DNA from: Hysterangium stoloniferum
Taxonomy: Eukaryota > Basidiomycota > Agaricomycetes > Hysterangiales > Hysterangiaceae
Length of the DNA: 64,000 nucleotides
Assembly: GCA_015178975.1 (NCBI GenBank)
Contig: WHVD01000168.1
Coordinates: 105,516-169,515, forward strand
Reading direction: 5' to 3'
The notes beneath the pieces are model-generated. The model had not been told where the DNA came from, made no database searches, and saw nothing but the letters and a program-made list of their open reading frames with translations. Shown piece by piece: positions 37,467 to 48,865 of this stretch; positions within the stretch are counted from its first letter, which is position 1, and each line of letters opens with the position of its first letter. The position numbers and the translations under genes are program-made.

Positions 37467-38203
37467 CCTCCATTCCATTCCATTCCTAATACCTAGTTTG
37501 GTGTTTACTCGTCTTGTTTCATGATTACTTGTTTAGAATTTCATTATTACTGGATTTGGTATAACATACATTCCGCAGTCTACAGTAGGGGACAAAACTG
37601 TCCCAATGTTTTGATAATTCCCATTAAATGTTGTATAACTGATCACATAAATTTCCTAAAATAATGAAAATATTCTAGCAGATGCCCTAGCCTACTAACT
37701 TTCATATTCCCAAGTATTACATAATATTGATGTAAATTGGTGTCATAGTGGATATTTAAAAATACCAAATCATTGGGACAGTTTTGTCCCCTGCTCTTTT
37801 GAATCAGATATCTTGTTATTCTAGTACTTTGTGTGGCCTCCCTTGGCTTTTATTACGGCGACTAGTCTTCTTGGAATACTTTCTATAAGTTTCTGACACT
37901 CCTGAGGCTCAATCTTTGGCCATTCCACGATCACCCTCTCCCATAACTCCCAAACTCCCTTTGGTGGTGAAGGATATGTCTGGAGCTGTTTCTTCAGGTG
38001 GAACCAAAGATGTTCGATGGGATTCAGGTCAGGAGACTGTGCTGGCCACTCTAACATCTGAATATGATTTTCAGAAAACCATTTTTGTGCCATCTTGGAT
38101 GTGTGTTTAGGGTCATTATCCTGCTGGAAAATGGCCTCACCTGTTGGAATCTCCAAATCTTCAATGCCTTGGGACAAATGCTGAGCCAGGATCTCCACAT
38201 ATT

Positions 38204-39067
38204 TGTTATGACCGGAAAACCTGCTGGACTCCAGGCACTAACTTATATGCACCTGTACCCTTCATGCACCAGTTATTGGTTTACTGGAATACCTGCTGGA
38301 CTCTGGACATCAGACCTGTCCATGCTCGACCTTCTTTACTTCATGTATCAGTCACTGGAATACCCACCGGGACCCACACCTGTCTATCTCCAACCCTGTC
38401 CTACGTATCAGTCACTGGACTCCGCTTGGAAAACCCGACAGCTCTCTAACTGAGCCCCATTCCTCTTATAGTCAAATGGCCTTTCATGTTTCAGACTCCA
38501 CTCCTACCCCATTCCCATCATGGTCTAATGACCTGTCACATTTCAGACTCTGCTCCACTCTGTGGTGTTCCTAACACCAAATGTGGTGTTTACTTATCTC
38601 ATTTCATGTTTACTAGGTTAGATTTCATTATTACTGGATTTGGTATGACATACATTCCACAGTCTATATAGTCTGGCAGATGTTGTACAAACAATCCAGT
38701 CAGAAAATCAGCTTAGATTCTCCCCCGTAATCTCAGTACATTTTCCACTCTAACCTCCTCTTTGAAACACACTGCTCTTTGCCTCATGGGCTCTGACCCA
38801 TCTATCACTTGACCTCCAACCTATCTATCTCGACTGCCAACTCATCTCCACCCAACCCCTCGACTTCCACGGGATTCCCACAGTCGACCCTCTGACCTCT
38901 CAACCCACCAACTACTCCCAGACTGCCCGGGATTCCCATCTGCCTGTCTGAAATTGGACAACACAATCTCACAAGGGTGCAGCCTATAAGCTGAAGCCAA
39001 GTCCTACTGGCTTTCCTGTGGGTTTCTATGGAAACCCTCTGATAAGCTCCATGCACGACCCTTAACA
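38204..39067 (-). repeat. LTR-A4, solo LTR inside the Mar1 transposase
   Basis: 864 bp, TGTTATGACCGG to GACCCTTAACA on the plus strand, with a perfect ATATT duplication (38199-38203 and 39068-39072). Removing it plus one duplication rejoins the transposase in frame. Confidence 0.95.
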
Positions 39068-39549
39068 ATATTGTGCAGAATCCATCCTTCCTTCAATCTC
39101 TGCAAGCATTCCCACTCCATTCCAACCTATACAGCCCCACACCATGATATTCCCACCTCCATACTTGACTGTAGGTTGGGTTGTCCTATCAGAAAGTGGT
39201 TTCTCCAGCTTTTTTCCACACATATTGATATCCATCTGACCCAATCCTATTGATCTTGGTCTCATCAGACCACAAGACCCTTTTCCAATTATCCACAGTC
39301 CAGTTTTGGTACTGGAGGGCAAAGCTTAACCTGGCCTTTCTATGTTGAGCCTTGAGCAAGGGTCTTTTTGCTTTGACTACAGCTTTTAAACCATGCTGTT
39401 TCAAGGTCCTCCCAACTGTTTTGGATGAGACATGGGGTTCATTGATGGAATTGATGAAGTGTGTGACCTGGACAGCATTATCTAGCTTGCCAGAGGTGAT
39501 TTGATGTATGATCCTCCTCTGGTCAGTAGGAGAAAGCTTGGAAGGACAT

Positions 39550-39802
39550 TGTAAGCCTGGCACCCCAGTCTTACACATTCTCCTTTTGTTTCACTCTTTT
39601 GTGTCACTCATTTGTGCCACTCTTTTGTGCCACTCCTTTTGTTCTAGCACGTGATCACAGCCTATATAAGCCTAGGTAGTTTCCCTTCTCTTACCTGACC
39701 ATATGCTGCATCTGCCTGTATCCTGTTCTTGTTCTGGACAATACACTATGGTCCTGTCAACTCATGTGACCGCCAGTGATCCCAATTGATGACGGGATTA
39801 CA
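39550..39802 (+). repeat. LTR-D, short solo LTR inside Mar1
   Basis: 253 bp, TGTAAGCCTGGCACC to GACGGGATTACA, with a perfect GACAT duplication (39545-39549 and 39803-39807). It contains a TATATAAGCC box (about 39664) and short tandem TTTTGTGCCACTC units (about 39590-39640). Orientation is inferred from the TATA box. Removal rejoins GGC and PSKLS of the transposase. Confidence 0.9.
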
Positions 39803-40619
39803 GACATCCTCCTTTCAGGTTTTCTTTGTCTATTTCCATCTCCTGAGCAATTCTACTGATAGTAGACTTGCTAAGACCTGTGATAGAAGCCACATTCCTA
39901 TTGGAGAGTCCATTTTGGAGGAGAGAGAATGGCTTGTTCTCTTTTGAGAGGAGAAATAGCTTTCATGATGAGAGTAATAGTTGAAATGTGACTGTCACAG
40001 TCACATATCAATTAGAACATTGAACATATGTCACATGATTTAATTTGGAATTTTTCCATTTCTCTAGTGGGTAATATGATAGAGTGAAATCAGTGAAAAG
40101 AGCAGGGGACAAAACTGTCCCAATGATTGGTTATTTTTAAATATTCACTGCAACACCAATTTCCATCAATATTATATAATACTTGGGAATATGAACGTTA
40201 GTATGCTAGGGCATCTGCTAGAATATTCTCACCATTTTGGGAAATTTATGTGATCAGTTGTACAACATTTAATGGGAATTATCAAAATATTGGGACAGTT
40301 TTGTCCCCTACTGTATACAGTATACATAGTCTGGCAGATATTGTACATACAATCCAGTCAGAAAATCAGCTTAGATCTCCCCAGTAATCTCAGTATATTT
40401 TCTACTCTATTCCTCTCTTTGAAACACACCACTATTTACCTCATTGGAGCCCCTGGGCTCCAACCTATCTATCACTCGACCTCTGACCCATCACTGCCCA
40501 ATCCCCCAACCTCTGCAGGTTTCCCACAATCAACCCTCCGCTAAGCCCTGCATGTGTCAGCTATGACAACCACCAATAAAAGTATCATGATGTTGTGATA
40601 CAATGAGTCTTTGAAACTT

Positions 40620-41095
40620 TGGGTCGTTTAGCACACACATCTTGCCACAAAGTCAAGAATGCCCTGCATCTCTGATACTCTGCTGTCCAGACCCTCTGAG
40701 AATTGCCCTGTTGAATCACCCACACTGTCTTGGCCACTGTGTCCTCTTGCAATCCCATTTTTCCTGTTTTCAGATTTGATGTAGAATATCCTGTCTTTCC
40801 CCACCAGACTCAGACCCTCCAGGGCTCCAATTTGAAACAGGTCTGGATGCAATAGCACTGAATCAGTGTTGTCTTCTGATATCTTGTTCAATGATCTGGT
40901 CTCCATGACAAAGTATCAGGTATTCCCATTGATTTTCCATGTTTGTGGAATGAATCATATACTCAAAGTGAGAGAGGAACAGTGACCACCTAGCCTGTCT
41001 GTGATTAAGCTTTCAGGCTGACCTAAAGTGCTGGAGATTCTGATGGGTCAGTCCAAATCTCTACCTCATGCTGAGCCACTTCAAAGAAATGTCAC
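40620..41095 (-). pseudogene. Gyp3-family fragment (RNase H end and linker)
   Basis: The minus strand gives HEVEIWTDPSE..., then EDNTDSVLLHPDLFQIGALE (about 40870-40810), the same segment as 16470-16530 in Gyp3. Stops and shifts are numerous. Confidence 0.75.
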
Positions 41096-41684
41096 CATTC
41101 CTTCAGGGCTAAGGTTCAAGGCTAAAGGTGACAGAACTATGGAGGTTGTCCGTAATCATTATAATATCAGATGTTTACTGGTAGAATTTATATTTCTACA
41201 AAACTCCATCTTTAAATAGTGATATATCCTCTGAGACTATTATATTGTTAACTACCAACCATAAGAAACAATTCTCCATATTACATCCTAAACAATTCAG
41301 AGTCAATTAATAGAACCTATTGTATATTATGTAAATACTTGCTAATATTTTTGTTGTTAATTTGTTTTTTAAAAGCTAAACTCTAGTTACATATTTCCTA
41401 GTAAAATATGTGATATATAATTGGAAATTGTTTGTCCTGTGGCTTTCTTAGTTGGGTGAAATCACCTATATATTCTGGGTATGCTGAATCAAGTAGAAAT
41501 CTGTTCAGATTGACAGATCCATTCCGAAGTAATACATATGTATTTAGAGGTGCCAATGATATACATATATATGCATGGAATAAACTATCTAAAGGTATAT
41601 ATTTTTTAAAAGTATTAGTGTTTCAAACTACTAATTTTCTTTATTGTCTACTCATGTCCAGAAAGATTCTTTAGTTTGTAATGT

Positions 41685-42330
41685 ACAAGAGAGGAGGATA
41701 ACCGAAAACTTTAAAAGTTGTTTATCCACTAAAGTATATATATTTATATTGTTTGTTGTAAAATTAATATTTAATCAAATTCAGCCTATCAGATAATATT
41801 CTGGAGAATAAGGAAATATTAATATTTATCTTGTATCTGACAAAAGTTAGTCAAACAAACATATATAGATTATCCTTTTGGGGATAAATTCCACAACATG
41901 GATTGGTTGGCCAGATAGTTCTGGTTAACTTTCTAAACCAAATAAATTTAAATTATATGAACTACATTTGAAAGTTTGTATAATATACAAGAGAATGCAT
42001 CTCATCCCAAGGATTAAGTCATAACCCAAATAATTTTGGTTAACTATAATGTTTGTGGACATTTTAAAAGTCATGGGGATACTAGAGAATGTATTTTATC
42101 CCAAAGATTAGGTAACAACCCAGATAATCTTGTATAACCATGACATTTGTGCATATTTTAAGGGAATGTACAAGTCTTAAAGATGAAATTTTGGGTTAAT
42201 GAAATATAAATTTCTAAAACATGTAGTCATAGCCAAGAGAAATAGTCTCACTTAAAAATATGAGGAGTTTTTCATAAAATTTTGTGTATTCAATGAATTG
42301 TGACTATCGAGTTTAAAACTTTTTTAAAGT
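41685..42330. repeat. R3-2 repeat
   Basis: Same orientation as R3-1, with the shared landmarks in the same order. It has only a small AACCCAAATAAT core where R3-1 has the minisatellite. AT-rich sequence at 41110-41685 on its left has no recognisable feature. Confidence 0.8.
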
Positions 42331-42544
42331 TTTAAAAACCAAATTATGTTTGAATCACATCCCAGATGTTTAAATGACCTTTAGAGTATATTAGAATTTG
42401 GTATACTTAATAGTTTTCAGATATCCTCCTATGGGGGTCCACAGGATGTTAAGAGTTAAGCAAGGGGGGGAAAAGGGGATGATTTTGGAGGTCCAAAAAT
42501 GGTGAATCATACTAATTGGGGGGTCTGATTCTATAGATGTAGTG

Positions 42545-42640
42545 GAGCTTGGCTTCAGCTTATGTGTTGTGCCTTTGCATGAACTGTGAGGGCACTCTGG
42601 TATTTCAAATAGAGTGGATAGTACAATAAAAACAAAGATC
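42545..42640. repeat. LTR-A/B family remnant
   Basis: CTTGGCTTCAGCTTATGTG and the adjoining TGTGCCTTTGCA match the conserved block of LTR-A and LTR-B. A further LTR-A end remnant (CAGTGGGTTTCC, TCCTAACACC) is at about 43298-43324. Confidence 0.6.
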
Positions 42641-42694
42641 AACACTTAGCTCAATTGACTGGTGGGCCAAAATACTAAGTATACTTAAAGGCAG

Positions 42695-42840
42695 AAAAAT
42701 GTGAATTTGAAAAGGAAAAGATTGAATATCTTGGATTGATCATTTCACATGGCTGTATCTCCATGGATCCAGTAAAGATAGAAGGTGTTTCCAAATTTCC
42801 CAAACCTACTACTGCAAAAGAGACACAGGCTACTGCATAA
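42695..42840 (+). pseudogene. Gypsy RT thumb fragment
   Basis: Reads KCEFEKEKIEYLGLIISHG and then SMDPVKIEGVSKFPKPTT, matching the Gyp3 region at 15770-15860. Truncated on both sides. Confidence 0.75.
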
Positions 42841-42859
42841 TCATTGGTCCCACACTTAA

Positions 42860-43110
42860 GGTAGACTTCCAATCATCTAGTAATAGTGTCAGGTCTGCCA
42901 CCTAGGGAACCAGAGAGATATTCTCACCATCAGGCTTACTGACAAATAAGGCACTTAGTTGTAGTGAAATACTCTAAGTTCTTATGATTAGTGACAACAT
43001 CAATTGGGAGTCACAAACCTTCAAGGTAAAGATGCCAAGTCTTGAATGCCTCAAAAATGGCTATCATGAACATCATAGTTGCAATTCAGGAGAGACCATA
43101 CTAATAATAA
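42860..43110 (-). pseudogene. Gypsy RNase H fragment, Gyp1-like
   Basis: The minus strand reads NYDVHD, IFEAFKTWHLYLEG and VTNHKNLEYF in shifting frames, resembling Gyp1 at 26870-26990. It points opposite to the neighbouring RT fragment, so this stretch is a patchwork. Confidence 0.6.
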
Positions 43111-43427
43111 GGATTAAGATGGACTAGGAACAAGTATGGTGGAACAATAAACAATTGAATGAATGCATGTCAACAGACTCAGGGACAGATTGGGACAAGA
43201 GATCTTCAAGTGTCTAGAGAGTCAGGGATGTCTGAATGGAGTTCAGGTGACAGGTCATCCAAGACAACAGAGATAAATGCTTATGGGTAGGATCCAGGGC
43301 CCAGTGGGTTTCCTGTTCCTAACACCCATTGAGACAGTCAAAAACTTGATATGTACAATACATGTTGACTTCTACACCAAAGTGACATACATGGGACCAA
43401 GTATACCTAAACAAAGGCAGTGGTTTT

Positions 43428-43760
43428 TTGATGCACCTTCATAATCCATTGAGAGCAGTCTCAAGCCAGGTTTTTCATACAAGTGCACCTTACAAAAGTG
43501 AGTTTTCATGGCCTGACAGTGCATGTAGCTGTACTGCATGTATAGTCCCTATGCACAAGAAACTAGCATCTTCCTATCCCAATAATGCAGCATTTGATAA
43601 AATGGTTTCACATTTGCTAGTGTATTCACAGCATTTTATTGAGGCTTTTAAAAGAAGATGGGGTAGTGTCTTTGTGGCCTACAAGTGGTGGTTAACAGGA
43701 AGCACAAACATGTCCAAGCATGTAGGTCAATGTTGTTGGAAGGGAAGGTTTGGAATGTGA
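43428..43760 (+). pseudogene. PIF/Harbinger-like DDE transposase fragment
   Basis: SEFSWPDSACSCTACIVPMH followed by NNAAFDKMVSHLLVYSQHFI and EAFKRRWGS follows the DDE_Tnp_4 pattern of WxDSAY, a C-containing strand, then RSEH.IG.LKGRW. Where the family has the catalytic Glu of RSEH, this copy has Gln (YSQH). The N-terminal half is absent. Confidence 0.55.
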
Positions 43761-44169
43761 TTACTGGTGAGTGCAACATAATTTATAAAAGAAGCCTTGA
43801 GTAAATGACTGTAAGCCTAATGTTATTCTTAATAAAGTAATCCAAAATAATAGCAAGGCACAGAGACATCACCTCATAGATGAGTTAACAAATTTACATG
43901 CAAGTCAGTCTTTTTGAAATGTACATAGCATTGATGAAATCATATTGATCATAGGGTACCCACTCACACCACCAAACATGGGTGATGTGCTGTATATACT
44001 ACAGACCATGTGAGGATGCACAATATATACATGTGGGGGACAGCCTTCCCCTCCCATGCACATATGGCATATGACAACATCAAAACACTTCTTTGGTTCT
44101 GAGATTATATACATATATACCATGACTCTAGTAGAGGTGATATTTAGCCCTTTCTCTCAAATTTCCCTC

Positions 44170-44700
44170 TGCTGGGCAAGATTACCAAATATTTTAAAAA
44201 TTATGTATTCACTCAAGTATACCTGTTTGGCATAGAATCAATACTCAAGAAAATCCAGTCTATCAGGTGGTACTATGGAAAATGGGATAAAATTAAAATA
44301 TATTCTGCATGAGATAAAAGTTAGCTAAATAATCATTTATATATTTTCTTTTCAGAAGATATTTCACAACTTGGATTGGTAGGCTGGATAGATCTGTTTC
44401 TGAATCAAAATAAATTTGAATTATGTTAGCTATTTTGAAAAGTGACACAGATACCAGAGAGTAAATCCTATCCTAAATATTAGGTCATAACCCAAATGAT
44501 ATTGTTTAACCATGACATTATTGTATATTTGGAATGGTATATAGGTCTTGGAGGAGGTGGCATTTTGGGAGCAATGTATAGACACTCATAAAATATATAG
44601 TCATAGCCAGAAGGAATATTCTCACTCAAAAATATGAGAAATTCAGTAAAATTTTGTACATTAAAGAAGTGATGACCATCCTCCACATAAAAAATTGAGC
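44170..44700. repeat. R3-3, diverged repeat
   Basis: Shares TCATAACCCAAATGAT, CATAGCCAGAAGGAATA and CAGTAAAATTTTG in order with R3-1. The sequence between 43760 and 44170 has no identifiable feature. Confidence 0.65.
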
Positions 44701-44844
44701 ACATGACCATCCATGACTGTGACTCAAAGCTTGAATCAACTTAAATCACTTTCCAATTGGACTCTATGGTAATTGGAGCAAGGGCAGCACTTGTATTTAT
44801 TTGGATTATGAAAAGGTTCTATCTATATGCACTGCTTCTGTTGT

Positions 44845-45015
44845 TAATGTAAGACTAGTATCTGCTGCAGGTGCAGACAGACACTAGAATGAGTGATGGG
44901 GAATAAAACCAATACTGTATTGAAATCCACATGTACATAATATATACTAGTGGAGAACAATGGGATGTGAGCAACAATGAGATATGGACAACAATAGGAT
45001 GTGGACAACAATGGA
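44845..45015. repeat. R4-2 repeat
   Basis: A close copy of R4-1 (36290-36450) in the same orientation. It abuts the decayed F-box/LRR-like gene and appears to truncate it. Confidence 0.8.
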
Positions 45016-45019
45016 ATCT

Positions 45020-46350
45020 GGAAATTCAAGTGAAGCCCTGGATGCCGCCACCCATGTATCCTTTAAATTATGATACAAGGTTTCCCTAACCAACACACCG
45101 TCAAACCAACTGGATTGTTCCAACGATCTACTAAATCCACAAAAAAGGGACCCCACAGATTACAATATGAACCCACATCCGTATGGGGGCTGCATCGGAT
45201 ATACTCCCTGTGCTCGCCATGTTCGTCTTTTATCACCGAACTAGGCGGGGAATAGCTGATAGTTGTATGAAGGTGGTTTCACCTTCAAAAGTATTCAAAT
45301 CGACGAGAATAGAGCATATTGCGATGTGGTTGAGATTTTGAAGCCGGTGTAGAATTCTGAGATAGCCGCGTAGAGGATGCAAAGCCTAGTTAACATACAT
45401 GAAATTAATTATCCCGAAATATGCTATTCAAGTTGGGGAGCGAAGTACATTATTCGCTTCGATAAATGAAGATAATGGGAGCTTGAGGTGTATTATTTGA
45501 GGCTCCATGTTGCTTGTTCTCTCGAGCATTGTGGGGGATGTTTCTGCTTTTGGCATGAAATGTGTTAGCATGGGCATGCTAGCCAGGAAATTGAGAGATC
45601 GATGGAGGGTTGTCGGATCAAAGTGTACATCGAGACATTCAACATGTCGTGCAATATCAGATGGAAGAGCTCGAGGAAGAGGAAGAATATGCCTTTCTGA
45701 GTGAAGTCGTATCGAGGTGAGATGGGGAAAATGTCCTGTAAGGATTGTGCCAGGATGAAGACCATGAGAGGAGAGTAATTCATTCGTGGAGCGTTGTACT
45801 CCATCGCATCCAAGGAGATGGGTGAGATTTGACAACTTCCTTAGCTAAACATTAAGAGTAAGGCCGGGTCGTGAGGCGAGGAAATGGATATAACACGTAT
45901 TAGAGATATTTTGGTAAACCGCACTGCCCATGCAAATCGAAGCAATTCATCCATGCAAGGGAGAGCATCCATAAGTGCGAATATATACTCCTCACCGGCC
46001 ACATATAATCAATGTTGAACGAGTGATCTACCAAATCCGAATATACCGATAAGCATTTCGGTATTACAAGTTGATCACCGGTCAAGAGGTCGTCACTACA
46101 GCTCTCTCGAACAAGAACGAGGTGGCATATTCAAGAAGCAATGCGGGAAGTTTTGGCCAAATATTTCCACAAATTTACAGACTGAATATCACATTGGATA
46201 TCTCGAAATTGTAAGTGATATTGGATGATTATGCTGTGAAATATTGAGTTCGTGAGTGTGAGAGCTAGCAGGTCTGCAAGATGATCAGTGTGCACAACAA
46301 TATGTTCAATCCACCTGACATTGGGAAGGTGCAGTCTTACACTGTACTTA
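45020..46350 (-). pseudogene. Decayed host gene, F-box/LRR-like
   Basis: Minus-strand pieces: an early segment around 46310-46150 (HLPNVRWIEHIVVHTDHLAD), 46085-45900, and 45835-45428 (HLTSIRLHSERHILPLPRAL then HVECLDVHFD). A further piece is at 45156-45015 (ETLYHNLKDTWVAASRASLE). Alternating HLxxLxL strands and loops are usual in fungal F-box-associated LRR proteins. At least four stops or shifts remain after allowing introns. The base composition is CpG-bearing and host-like. The identification is by pattern only. Confidence 0.45.
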
Positions 46351-47869
46351 AGGATATAACCTCAAGTGCCCTTCCTATTATATCATATACACACTGAACT
46401 CAAAGCAGTATACCACCTGGTTGGTATTACATAATCTAACAGGAGAGGGGACAATGATGAGTAACAGGTGATAGAAAGTGATGTGAGACCCATCATCACC
46501 AGTGTGAACCCAAGAGCAACAGCAATGAGAGCCACCACTACCTACATGAGCACCTCCTTACCACTATGAAGGGTACTAACTTGGGGATGCGCAAATGAGG
46601 GCCTAAGGACGATGAAAATGGCCAATGATGGCCAACAGCATCAGCCACCACCACTCTGAGTGACTGCTTGCAGGCTGGAAGGTTCATGCATGTGGACCAA
46701 TGGAGGAGTGGTGATGACACCAATGAAAGATATGGTGATGATGACAAAGGATGAAAAGGGTTGCCCACACCAGGAAACAATGATAATGACACCTGGACTA
46801 TGGACAACATAAGGACCACTAATAACAACAACATCAGGGAAAAATAACAATGACACCAGGACCACCGACTCGAACATCTACTACTTACTCACTACCAGTG
46901 CCAATACCCACTGTGTACATACCCCCAATAGCGACAAGGGCTGTCACAACTGCCCATGTTGGCACCCCCTTTGGTGCTAGAAACTGCTTGTAGGGGAGGT
47001 GATATGGCTGGGATGACAATGAACAGAGTCGTGATATGAACGAAGGGGCCGCGAAGTGCCTCCTGCCCGAAGTGTCACCATCTTCCCATCTTCCTCGTTG
47101 CAGCTATCGTTGTTGGTCATTAGCACCTGCAGTCCACCCTGGGCACAGGGATAGTAGCTTACCAAGGCTGGGGACAGGTAATACAATATCACTACATTTT
47201 TCAATGGTTTATTATTTCCTGTTGATTGCCCTTTCCTTCGGGGTTTCTCATATTATATGATTCCCAAGTCCCAAACAAAGCCGCGGTATTTGGAAGTTTT
47301 CAACATCAATTGTTGCTCACAAATATTGTCTCAATAAATTTATTCAATATATCTTGTTTAGACCTTATCACAAACAAAATTGTAGTAAGATCACGGCTAA
47401 GCGGTATGAAGAGAAATAATCTGGAGCAGCAGCGATGGACATGTTTGAGTTATTTTTATTTTGAGATTTTGGACGTCGGTGTCTGACTTGAAAACCACTT
47501 GTAGTCTCTTTCTCTTCCGTACTTCTTTCCTTTCATTATTAGCATATATATTTTTAGTCGCCAAAATAAGGATGTGCTTTCTTCGCGCTGTAGTAGTCTC
47601 AAATGGAGATAACAAAATATTGGTCACCCGGTATGGTGTTTATATATCTGGTCTGTACCTTCCGCAAGACCGTGTAAAATGTAGCCAAAAGCAGATAAAT
47701 ATGGGAAATACGTACAGGGTGGCTTCAGGGGTTATCACAGGCATTGTTCCCGTATCAAGACAATAAACAATGACATGATGGATATTGCAAGTCGCTGACG
47801 ATAAATACATAGAAAATCACACACACAAGGAAGATAAACGTGATAATAGTACCATCGGAGTTGCCACCA
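46351..47869. other. No gene seen; repetitive and degenerate
   Basis: 46380-46960 is low-complexity with many ATGATGACA and CACCA-like words, which creates long spurious minus ORFs. 46960-47230 and 47230-47869 have short ORFs in both strands without motifs. The last part is the 3' flank of the AhpC/TSA-like gene. Confidence 0.4.
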
Positions 47870-48865
47870 TTATGGAAACGAGACGCCTGCTGCTTTAAAT
47901 AACTCGGCAACCTCTATGTCTAGAGAAGAGAGCAGCTAAGAATCACCGACAGTGAGTTAGAAGAATTACCCACGATCCTCTGTATGTTGCATTTTATGTC
48001 CAAAGGAGCATGTATTTGCTAATATAAATGAATTAGGAAATGGTTTCAGGAATAAATGGACATTAATAAATTTACTCGGTCCCAAGATAAACTCTCCGCC
48101 TAACTGTGAAATGTTTCCCTGTTTCCCCCAATGTAGCGGATTCTTGAGAGCTTTCTAACAATCAAAATCAAATTAGTGATCAAATATAATCGCAGTAAAT
48201 AAGTAAGCGACTTACGGCAATGCTAGCCATCGTCCCAACAAACAAACCCTTGGTCAAATAGTTTTTTCTAGGCTCGCCTTTCGGGGTCGTAGCAAGCGAT
48301 TGAGTTGTTAGACCAAGCGCACGGTATATTGTACGCGTAGGGTCTGCATAAAATAAAATGGTGGGGTGGGAAGAGTGAACTGTGAGTTCTATCTTGTAGG
48401 TTGAATGTCGAGTAGAGAAATCATACAAGTCTAGGTGACAGACCTTGATAATTCTTTATAAGTGCCCACTCCCCACATCCTATTATAGCTATCTTTGTCC
48501 CAGCTTCCTTTAAGGCCTCAGGTCGAACAGTTGTCAACTGTGAGATGTATTGCTATACGAGTTACCGACAATGAGAATATACTGCAGTGTGAGCACTCTC
48601 GCATGGGGAATTACCTGACAGCCCTGAATCTTACTTTAGCCATCAGTAGATTGGGTAATAAAACTGAAAACCAACGCCACAGAAGAAATGCCCTGTTGAT
48701 ATACATTCCCTTAATCAGTGGTTCTGAACGAGTTGACAAGAACTGACTGATAAAAACAACTATCGTCTTCTCAATCTCAAACAATTCACCAAACCGGATT
48801 TGGTTTCCTTCTGCATCATATAATTTTATATCTGCTGCAGCTGCGATCTGTAGTTCGGTGGCCAT
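47870..48865 (-). CDS. AhpC/TSA-like thioredoxin-fold protein (peroxiredoxin-like 2 type)
   Basis: Eight exons on the minus strand: 48865-48748, 48692-48676, 48623-48615, 48552-48444, 48379-48216, 48154-48076, 48018-47974 and 47919-47870. They total 591 nt or 196 residues, with no internal stop. All introns are 52-64 bp with GT and AG ends. The redox motif FFCGGCQ (CxxC, about residues 44-50) is assembled from a 17-nt and a 9-nt exon. Downstream IAIIGCGEW, YADPTRTIYRALG, KGLF and NTCSFGHKMQHTEDH are typical of the family. It probably acts as a cytosolic thiol oxidoreductase; the substrate is unknown. Exon joins were chosen by phase and family similarity. Confidence 0.85.

Larger units (their letters stand above)
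37821..39966 (-). pseudogene. Mar1 transposase (DD34E), interrupted
   Basis: The HTH N-terminus starts at 39966 (MKAISPLKREQAI). The catalytic triad is visible: WSDETK (about 39250), QQDNDPKH (about 38120) and SPDLNPIEHLW (about 38015), with 34 residues between the last two, hence Tc1-type DD34E. The ORF ends at 37821. Lesions are a 2-nt loss in the HTH region (about 39925), one extra A at about 39205, LTR-D (39550-39802) and LTR-A4 (38204-39067). Subtracting the insertions and single-copy duplications gives about 339 codons, the normal Tc1 length. No catalytic residue is lost. Confidence 0.93.
37583..40313 (-). mobile_element. Mar1, Tc1/mariner element with 218-bp inverted repeats
   Basis: The terminal inverted repeats are 37583-37800 and 40096-40313, beginning CAGTAGGGGACAAAACTG. 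The inner boundary GGGGACAAAACTGTCCC recurs, so each repeat has the same motif at both of its ends. It is flanked by TA (37581-37582 and 40314-40315). It sits in LTR-A3 and contains LTR-A4 and LTR-D. Without these it would be about 1.6 kb. Confidence 0.95.
36555..40560 (-). repeat. LTR-A3, solo LTR split by LTR-C2 and Mar1
   Basis: Pieces are 36555-36870, 37467-37582 and 40314-about 40560, in the order of LTR-A5 and LTR-A4. It starts TGTTACGACCGG at 36555. The far end is internally deleted near 40530 and its terminus is not clear, so no target duplication could be matched; CATTT precedes the start. Confidence 0.8.

Noticed and set aside
46538..46877. Minus ORFs of 78-98 codons with hydrophobic stretches
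   Set aside because: They arise from low-complexity ATGATGACA/CACCA sequence and show no family motif or intron structure.
48553..48614. Alternative 12-nt microexon (TATATTCTCATT) in the AhpC/TSA-like gene
   Set aside because: It would leave a 32-bp intron and a worse family match; using the acceptor at 48553 gives QQYISQL, which fits the family, with a normal 62-bp intron.
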